64,000 bases of DNA from Vibrio spartinae (GTDB taxonomy: Bacteria; Pseudomonadota; Gammaproteobacteria; Enterobacterales; Vibrionaceae): assembly GCF_024347135.1 (NCBI RefSeq), contig NZ_AP024907.1:2161001-2225000 (forward strand), in the 5' to 3' direction. Positions 44,014 through 53,000 of the stretch are shown one piece after another (within the stretch, counting starts at the first letter, position 1; each line of letters opens with the position of its first letter). The translations under genes and the position numbers were made by a program. The notes beneath the pieces are model-generated. The model saw nothing but the letters and a program-made list of their open reading frames with translations, made no database searches and was not told the origin of the DNA.

Positions 44014-47000
44014 TCACCAGACAACCTCTGCTTCAACACCCCGAAGATGTTTGTTGAGGTTCACACCATTAGAGGTTTGCTGGCTGTACCGCATTCTCGT
44101 TCTGAGTGATTGCCGGATCGACTTTGATGTCAGTGCTAATTTTGGATACTTCCGATTGAACAGCGAAATAGCTTTCTGAGTGTTAATCATCAGCTGTTCG
44201 TCACTCTGCTTCCATGCCAGATAATATGACTTCATCAGATCCGAACGACGGTCGAGAACATGTTGCTCATATTGCTTACGCGCGTTGTTCATCTGGTACT
44301 GTTTTGATAATTCACTCGGAGTAAACCCTATCGACTGTTCAAATATTTCAAAAGCGTCGAAGTCATCCTTGTATGCATCACCACGGCGATTTAGAGCGCC
44401 CTCATCGGCATACCGATATGCTTTCATCGCATCTTTCACAATTTTAGGCGTCACCCCCTCAATACCACGGTAATAATCCCCGTCAAGCATTTGACCTCCG
44501 GCTTTGATAGCCTGAAGAACAATCCCCCCAAGAACCGGGCCTGCGGCTTGCTGTGCGTAGAAGCTCCATGTGTCTTCACCTTCCAAATCCCGGTTCGGAT
44601 CACGGATCCACATCCCATCAAGTGAAATTCGTGGGGATATTCCTGCACCACCGGCTCCATAAACGATTTTATTCGCTACATCGGATCCAAAAACGTCAGA
44701 CAGGTATGACTTGAACTCAGTTTCAGCATCCCACGGCTGATCATCATCACCAAAAGCAGCATTCAGACTATTCGCAAGGCCATAAACCAAGCTAAGAGGC
44801 AACGCTGAGAGCCCCCCAAGCAGAGCCGTCATACCCAGAGTCCCAACAAGCTGCTTTCTTGCTTCTGAGCGCTCTTGAGGAGTCATTCCCTTCATTGATA
44901 GGTATGCATTACGCATCAAATAGTAGGTCATGTTCTGTGAATACTGTTTAAACTGAGTTGCTACTTTCATCGCCGGGTTTTGCATATAACGAGCCCGGTT
45001 AATATTTGAATAATCAAAATGAGCGTCCCATGTCAGCTTCTCAGCCAATTTAGCAGCACCCTCATGACTCATCCCATTTTTACGGGCTAACCGATATGTT
45101 GCCAATGCGGTCGTTTCTCGGTTAAAGACCTCGGCTTTGTGGAACAACTTAGACATCCACTCGGAATATTTCTCGTACGCAGGGCTGTACTTCCAATTCT
45201 GCCCTTCAGCGATGCCAGCCAAATCATGCGCATTGGTAGAATCCAGCAGGCCGGAGTCGTACCACTGATTAAATGCATCGATTTCATCCGGATGGGTCAA
45301 TCTGGCTTTAATATTTCCTTTCGCCGAAATGAATTCTTTCGTTGCTTTTGCCAGCTCAGACGAGGCACGTATTGCGCCAAACTTGCTGGCAATCATGGGC
45401 AACGCGACCACAAAATTCTGAGTGATGTTCACTGCCGCCGCTGCCGGAGAAAAACCCAACATATATAAAAACCCAAGGGATGTGATTTTCTGCGCGGCTT
45501 TGGAATGTTTCGGATACATGACCCATTCATGACGTTTCATGAGTTCATTGGCATACCTCGATGCCTGATTCTCGCCACTCTTCTTCGCGGTTTCTATCGT
45601 CTCAGACGCGAGTTTCGTCAGTTCATCAGCGTATTCCAGCCGGGCTAACTGATAAGACCCTTTGACCATGTTTTCAGCCAGCGCCCTTAAAGCGTCATTA
45701 CTCCACCCCTTTACCTTCTGTCTGTGCATAAATTGTTTACGCATCGAGCGGTTGGGCAATGACTGAAGATACATCTGATAAATCATGTCCTGTAGATCTT
45801 CTTTCGCCAGCTTCCCCATTTTGGACTCTTCAACCTGTCCGATTAAATCAACCACAAAGCCCAGACTCGCGCCTTCAATATGCTGGTTCTTGTCCAGCTT
45901 ATAGCCGGTAAAGACAGGAAAGCCCTGACGCTCAAGTTTTTGTTTGACTGCCTGCTGCTCACGCTCCGTCTCATACATCATATAGCGTTTCTCACCATTC
46001 TCATCTGTGGTGCTCAGCCAGTAATCCCCAAACCGGGCGAGAGGAAAATACGGAGCCATGACTTCCTGTAGCTCAAACTGCGCCCTTAAATCAGCCAGAC
46101 GCGCCTTTTTTATCCTGCCGTCAATCGCAGCATTGACAATCTGCTGCTCAAGTAGATGTTTAAACAGGTCATGACGCTCCCGATAGGTATCGCGCATCGC
46201 CCGGTAATGCTGTTTCGCTTCCTCCGGCAACCTGTCAAATCGCCGTTTTAACTCAGCATGTTTTTTCATGCGCCGGGGCTCACCGGCCAGCAGATTCCTG
46301 AGCGCTCTGAGTTCTTTCATCTGCTCATTGGTTTTATGACTGCCGTCGTTCACATATTCCAGATGCTGTATCCGTTTCTCGACAACTTCCCGCGCCGACT
46401 GAAACACCAGTGCCGGGTCAACACCTTCAATAGTCGCCTGATGGGCAATATCAAATAGCTCATCGGCATCTTTTCTGTTCCGGGACATCCATTTGCGGAT
46501 AGAATCCGCCATGTCATGGGCATCAAAGGCGAGCTGATTCCGGCGGCTTAACATCCGGTGGACGGTATCAACATACTCACTCAACTGAGGCAGTTTCCGC
46601 TGGGACAGGTCCGCAAGCTGGCGTAGTGTGAGAGCTCCGAGTCCCAGATTGCCACGAACCGCTCCCACCCCCTGAGAAACAGCATTGAGCACACCGCTGA
46701 ATCTGGCTCGTGGTGTAGATTGAGCCAGCGCTTCATCCAGAGTCATGGTCTTTTCCTGAGAGAACTGAATATCAGGTGATGTTGATATCCTGCTGTCCGC
46801 AGCTTTCAGATATGGGTTATTTGCCATTCTGAACCGATCCGCCAGCCTCTGCACAATATTGTTTAGTTCAGCCTGAGTGACATCCGATGCATTCATCAGC
46901 CCAACTTTTCTCAGGGCGTGAGCAATGGCTTCCACCACCCGGTCCCACCACTGCCGGATTTTGTTTCTGTCGATTTCAGCGGCGCGTGCCAGCACCTCTT

Positions 47001-50000
47001 CAACCAAATCACGGTCACTCTGGCCTCGATAGTTCCGGTCAACGCTCTCCCATAACGTTTTCAGATACGGAGAGTTCCGCCCCTGCCTGACACGCAGGAG
47101 GATGCTCTGATATTCAGCAGCCCCCACCACTGTTTTCAGACTATGATGCACCAGTATTTCATGGCGCAGCTTCTGGCGAAGCTGTTTTGCACTCTCAAGG
47201 TTTTCCGCAATTACGACAACTTCACGGCTGTCCCGGCGATAAAATGAATGAATCACACGTTGGCCGAAGTTCATTCCCGCAATTTTCTCTGCTGCTGCCT
47301 GTGTCGGAACCACGGTCACTTTCACACCGGCTCCACCTTGATAGGCTTTCAGCCACTGACTGACCACCAGCTCTGCCGATTTCAGGGACATGCCTTTAGC
47401 CGGTGTCCGGGTTGCGATACTGGCCTTGCTGAAAACAATCTCTGACGAACTGGTTTTCGGCTGCGCTAGCTGATTCAGACGAATAAAATCGTCAATCTGA
47501 GCTTTGCTGATAGGCCGAAGGGGAGCAATCTTTTCAAATGCATTCACCAGCGCTGACAGGTCTGAGGGCTTAACCCCGACACTCAATATCCCACTGCCAC
47601 TGACGGCCTGCTCTCCGATAATGGCTTCAATCTCTGGGTTCCCCCAAAAACGTTTCCCTTTGCTGACTGATTTTGGCATTTGCAGTACATACTTTGCTTC
47701 AGCGCCGCGAGAGTCCCGGCGCAGATGCGCATCATGCTGTTTGGTCGAAAGCCCTAATGATGCCAGTTCGTTATCTCGGGTATTCATCAGCCAGTCAAGG
47801 GACTGCTCCGCTGTAGCATCCACAGTCGCCTTCATATGCTTGTTCGGCTCAAAACTGCGAGGTAATAACATTCCCTGAATCACACGACCGTCGTGTGTTG
47901 TAAACGGAACAATCTGCCCCGCTTTGATAGTCTGATTTTTTGCCATGATTAAATTGCCCGTCATGACATAACGGTTTTCAACGGATGGCAAAGATGCCTG
48001 ATGGTCAAAAATCATTTGCATCTGGCTTGCATCCATCTCATCACCGACCCGTGTCAGCGTCCCATCGTGAATATGTCGGTATGTAAAAGAAATACGCCGG
48101 GCCTGATCAGCAACCATCACTTCAATTTTGGTTTTTGACGGAGCCATAGGATCGCCGGACTGACCAACATGAGTCACGCCGACCACCACCCCCATCACAG
48201 ACGGATTGACCATCTCGTCAGGACTGAATTTAACCCGAACAAATTGACCGTATGCACTTGATACCCAACGTTCATAATTCCCGATACGGAGTCTGTAGGC
48301 CGCGAGTGCAGAAGTTATCTCATTTTTTTCAGACAAGAGTGATTTCACCGATTTCCCTTTGGCGCGACGGGTTTCAATCGACTGATTCAGAGACTCAATT
48401 TTACCCAGCATCTGATCATAAAATTCATTGGCCTGCACCTTTACCTGATGAGCCAGTGATTTGAACGAGACTTCACTACTCTGACTAAGCCGATCCTGAA
48501 CTTCATCCCAGTGCGGTGCTTTCCCCTGCATCTTCGCTCTTATTTGGGTGAGATAAACCGGCTCGGAGAATACGCCGCGCTTCGGATCACCTTCGACCAG
48601 TTGCGTCTGCTCGACCGGTTCGGCCTGTAAATCGATCTCAGTCATATTCAGATAGTTCTGACCGGTGGCATTGAGATAACTGATTTTTTCTGCATACAGG
48701 GTATCCAGCTCAGCCAGAACATCCCGCTGGAGCGCAACCGGCAATACGGCAAGTTTTCCCAGAAAATAGTTTGCGGGTTGGTCTGCCTCACTCACCTTGA
48801 CAAAATCATCCCCATATTCACCCAGTGCTTTCAGATTTTCTTTGACATACTGAATCACAACCTCATCCCCATATGGGTTGAGTAAATCAAAGGATTTCAC
48901 AGAGGTCGCAGATTCAGTTGAGCCGGAGGTGTTGGCATTCAGACTGGCCATTTTCCCGGCCAATACCGCTGCCGGGCGTTTTTCACTGGGTAAATCCAGC
49001 CACGCATTCGCATACTTTGGTACATTGACCTGCCCGGTCCGGTTGATACGCCCCAGCATCTGCATATAGGTATCAATATTGAGACTCGGCTGAGCCACAA
49101 TCATAAACCGTTGACGGGTATCCCGATAATCGGCGCGACTGTGAATAGACAACCCTGTCGAACCCGCCTGATTTAAAATCAGTACATCCAGTGTTCCGGC
49201 ATTAAATTTATCGACCTGCCCCCGTCGGTCATTCGCTTCTGCTGTTGCTCTCGGAATTATTTTCCTAGAATCATAATCTACCATCCGTTTGCGACCGGTG
49301 ATTTCTGCAACCCTCAGCCCTGCCTGCTCAAGCCGGTGTCTGATATGATCAATTGGAGAGGCGGGAATATGATAGTGCGCAATTTTAGCAATAGCGGCTC
49401 TGGCTTGGTCATACAGGACTTTCACCAGTGGACTGTCTATCTCATCAATCGATATGGTAAATTTCTTTGAATTCTTCTCGCCCGGTGCTTTCACCCGGTA
49501 CGCCAGCACATTGTCCATCGTTCTACCCAAATAATCAGCATAAGATAGTGACCCCAGCGAATCTCCATCACTCAGATTATTATCTGCCATATAGTTCTTT
49601 AATGCCGATCCCAATGTGCTTTCCAGAGCAATCACCGGCTTTTCACCACGCCCGGATGATGCAATAGCCAATTCAGCAATTGCGTCAGCTTTCAGTCCTA
49701 ACGTTAACTGCGCAATATAGTTATGCACCACCGAACTGAACGAATTAACATTGATGTTCTTATCAGCTTTATTACCACTGGTCAGCGTATCCAGCCCGTG
49801 CTCCGCCGCAATACTTTCAGCAAGCTCCTCTTGCACATAATCGTCCCACGCTCGGGACAAACGCTGTAACCCCCGCAGAGCTGTCGTGGTCGTATCAAAG
49901 GCTTTTTCGATATCACCGCCTGAGTTGATGATTTCATCTTTGATTTCAATGCCATCAAAGCTGCGCTCTCGACGAATATAATGTCCGGCCTGTGCCAGTT

Positions 50001-53000
50001 TGGCGGCAATATAGTTCTGCATCCCGAGGCCACCGGTTTCAATCGCTCCGGTCACATCATCGCCCCCCGCCGCAACCCCTAAATCAGTCCGTCGGTACAG
50101 GGCCATATTTTCTGGTCGTTTCGCATAGGTGGCAGACAGATACGTCAGACCGGCCACTTTTTCTACATATTGATTAAAGAAAAGCCCACGATTTGACTTT
50201 GCCTTTTCTCCGGAAGCGGCTGAATGCGCTTCATCCATCACCAGAATGGCATTTTTAGCCAGCGCATTCAGGATCGACTTTTTGATACCGCGCTGGTCCG
50301 TACTGATTTGATCGTATGTGGCAAATAGCGCATCAAAACCGTCAGGTAACCGACCGGTCTCATTCATTTCAGCAAAATATTTTTTGAGGGTCTTACCGCT
50401 GTTCCGGTGCGTGAATACTGTTTTTTCCTGCGGGGTTCCGGGAGAGATTACCTGTTTAATACCGACCCCAGTGTTCATAATCAGTGGGGTGAACTGACTC
50501 ACCCCAATATCGGTAAGGTCGTCAACCATATCAGTAAACAGATTATCTTTTTGTGTAATGAAGATGGGCGTCTTACCGGCATTCATCGCATAACGGAGAA
50601 TACCAGCAGCCTGACGGCCTTTGCCGACACCGGTCTGGTCGCCGATAATAATTGCCTTATTATTTTCAATCGCAGAAACGGCCAGTCCGACAGCATCGGT
50701 TTGCAGTCCCATAAACGCATCGTGCAGCTCAGATATCGAGGGATATCCGAGTTTGTCCATCACATAAGTATCGATATTGCCATGACGCGCTTCTAAATCT
50801 GACAGCGCCTCTGAGGTGTAGTATTCAATATTGGCCGGGGTTAATACGCTGTCATTCAGACCGCCCGATTTAGACCGGTAAACCGACTGGAAGGCATTCG
50901 CCCGCTTGCTGTCCGGAGCTGGTTTAATCTCATTTTCGTCTAAAGGTTGAGCAGGCTGATGACTTCTATCAGATCCTGCGTCCTTTTCAGCTCGTCCGGC
51001 AGGGTCGGCACTGTTTTCTGTGGATAATTCTCTAGATCCCCGAATCTTTCCAGCAGCCCGATGGATGAGCCTTCCAGTATCCAGTCGGACATCTCGTACG
51101 GCGCGTGTGGACCGATCCCCGGCGGTGTATCCAGCAGAATGACGGCTTCCCTTTGCTCTTCTTTCGTTGCCTCCTCGATGATGAGCGGCAGCGCCTCGCT
51201 GAGTTCGCTGAGCATCAGTTCGTAAGACAGCTCCCGCTCTCCGCTTACCCGACACGTAAGCAGGCTCTGTAGTTCTTCGTCCATCTCTGGATGATTGGGT
51301 ATCCAGTAACCCCTGTTTCCGGTAGTGCTCATAGAGAGAGTCCCATGTCTGATGTCTTGTTATCCGTGATTTTGTCGGCGCAAACTGTCCGGTCGGCGCT
51401 TTGGCTCTGCCATCGATGCTGATGAGCATCACTGGCCACCCGGCTCCCTGTTTCTCATAGAGCTTCCCGTCAATTTCCGTGTAGTCGCTCACATGGTAGT
51501 TCTGATGCAGCCAGTTGAGAAAAATCCGTTGATTGACGGAGAGCTTACCGACGACTTTACTGGTGCCAAGGATAAGAAACGCTTTACCGTCAGATTTCAT
51601 CGCCTGTAATGCATTTCTGGCAATCACATGATCCAGCTCACCCAACTGGATTATATTGCCGAAACTATCTTCAAAAGAAAACTTTTCTGGTTCACCTTTT
51701 TCGTCTCTTATTTTCCCAAAAGGTGGATTGGTGATGACGCGATCCACTTGCTCTGTCACCATCCCATTAGTGAGCGGATCGCCGGTGGCATCGAGTGTTG
51801 TGACTTCAAAGCCGCTCCATGCGAGTGATTCAGCCCGGACCGGATCCAGTTCATTGGCAAAGGTGTTCTCCGGTGCGGAAGTCATCAGTAACAGACCATT
51901 CCCAGCCGTTGGCTCCAACACCGTGGTATCTGCATCAACCCCAGCTACGATATTCCCCAGAAACGACAGGGGAGCCGGGGTACTGTATGCCTGTAAATCT
52001 GAACTGTGAGCGGTTCTGATATTCAGTTTCGGTTGGGTCTGATAATCCTCAGACAGTTGGTTGAAAATTGTTTCGACCGACTGAGGTGAACTATCCCGCT
52101 CAAGTGCTTTATTTACCTTCAGACGCCGTTGATTAATTTGCGCAGTTTCATAAGCTTCTTGCAGTTTTTTCATCATCAGTGGCGTCACATCACTGATGCT
52201 GCCCAGCTCATAGATATCTTTGCCTGCTCGCTTCAGCGCGAGGTTATTGGACGGTTTAAACCCGGATTGAATACGGGTCTGCATGGCTTCAAGGAGCTGA
52301 ATATTTTCACTGATTTCTGGCTGCGGCTCTTCCTCTGATTGTCTTTCCGGTTGCGAAGAGGCCTGTTGGGATTGAGCTTCAGGTTCAGATGGTTCCTTCC
52401 CTTCGGATGCTGCTTTTATTTTTCGCTCAAAGTCACTGATATTCTGATACCCACTCTTTTTAACCAGTTTATCCAGCTCTTTTGCGGTAAAATCTCCCTC
52501 ATTTCGATAAACGGTACGGATACCTTTCAGTGATGCTTTACCCGTACTTTCTCTGTTCGATTGAAGTGTTTTTTCTATTAGTGCTTTGGCTTTTAAAATC
52601 GTGTCATGTTCGTCTTCCCGAACCTCCGTTTTTGGCTGATTTACAACAGCGGGGGAATTATCCGGGTTTGCAGTCTCCAAAGCGGTAATATCATTTTCAA
52701 CCGGGTCAGATTGTGTATCAGACAACAACCGGGACTCATTTTCTGCGAATTTTGCACGTAGCTTTTCATTCAGTGCCGCCGTTTTACCGATAAACTGATT
52801 TGCCAGCGAACGAACACTATTCGTAAGCTGCTTTTTCACTTCAGGCAGTGACTTCGACCGACTGTCTATTTCAAGGATTGTTCCGGCAGTCTTATCGAGA
52901 CTGGCGTTTACGCGACGAATCGCTTCTTGAATCAGGTTTTCTTTGAATTGTTTCGCCTCCGGAGAAGTAATTTTCTCTTCAAATAGTGCCTGTGCCGATT

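Noticed and set aside
43793..44017. A 74-codon minus-strand frame at the prophage edge
   Set aside because: Overlaps the giant gene's stop codon, is AT-rich by chance and has no recognisable features.
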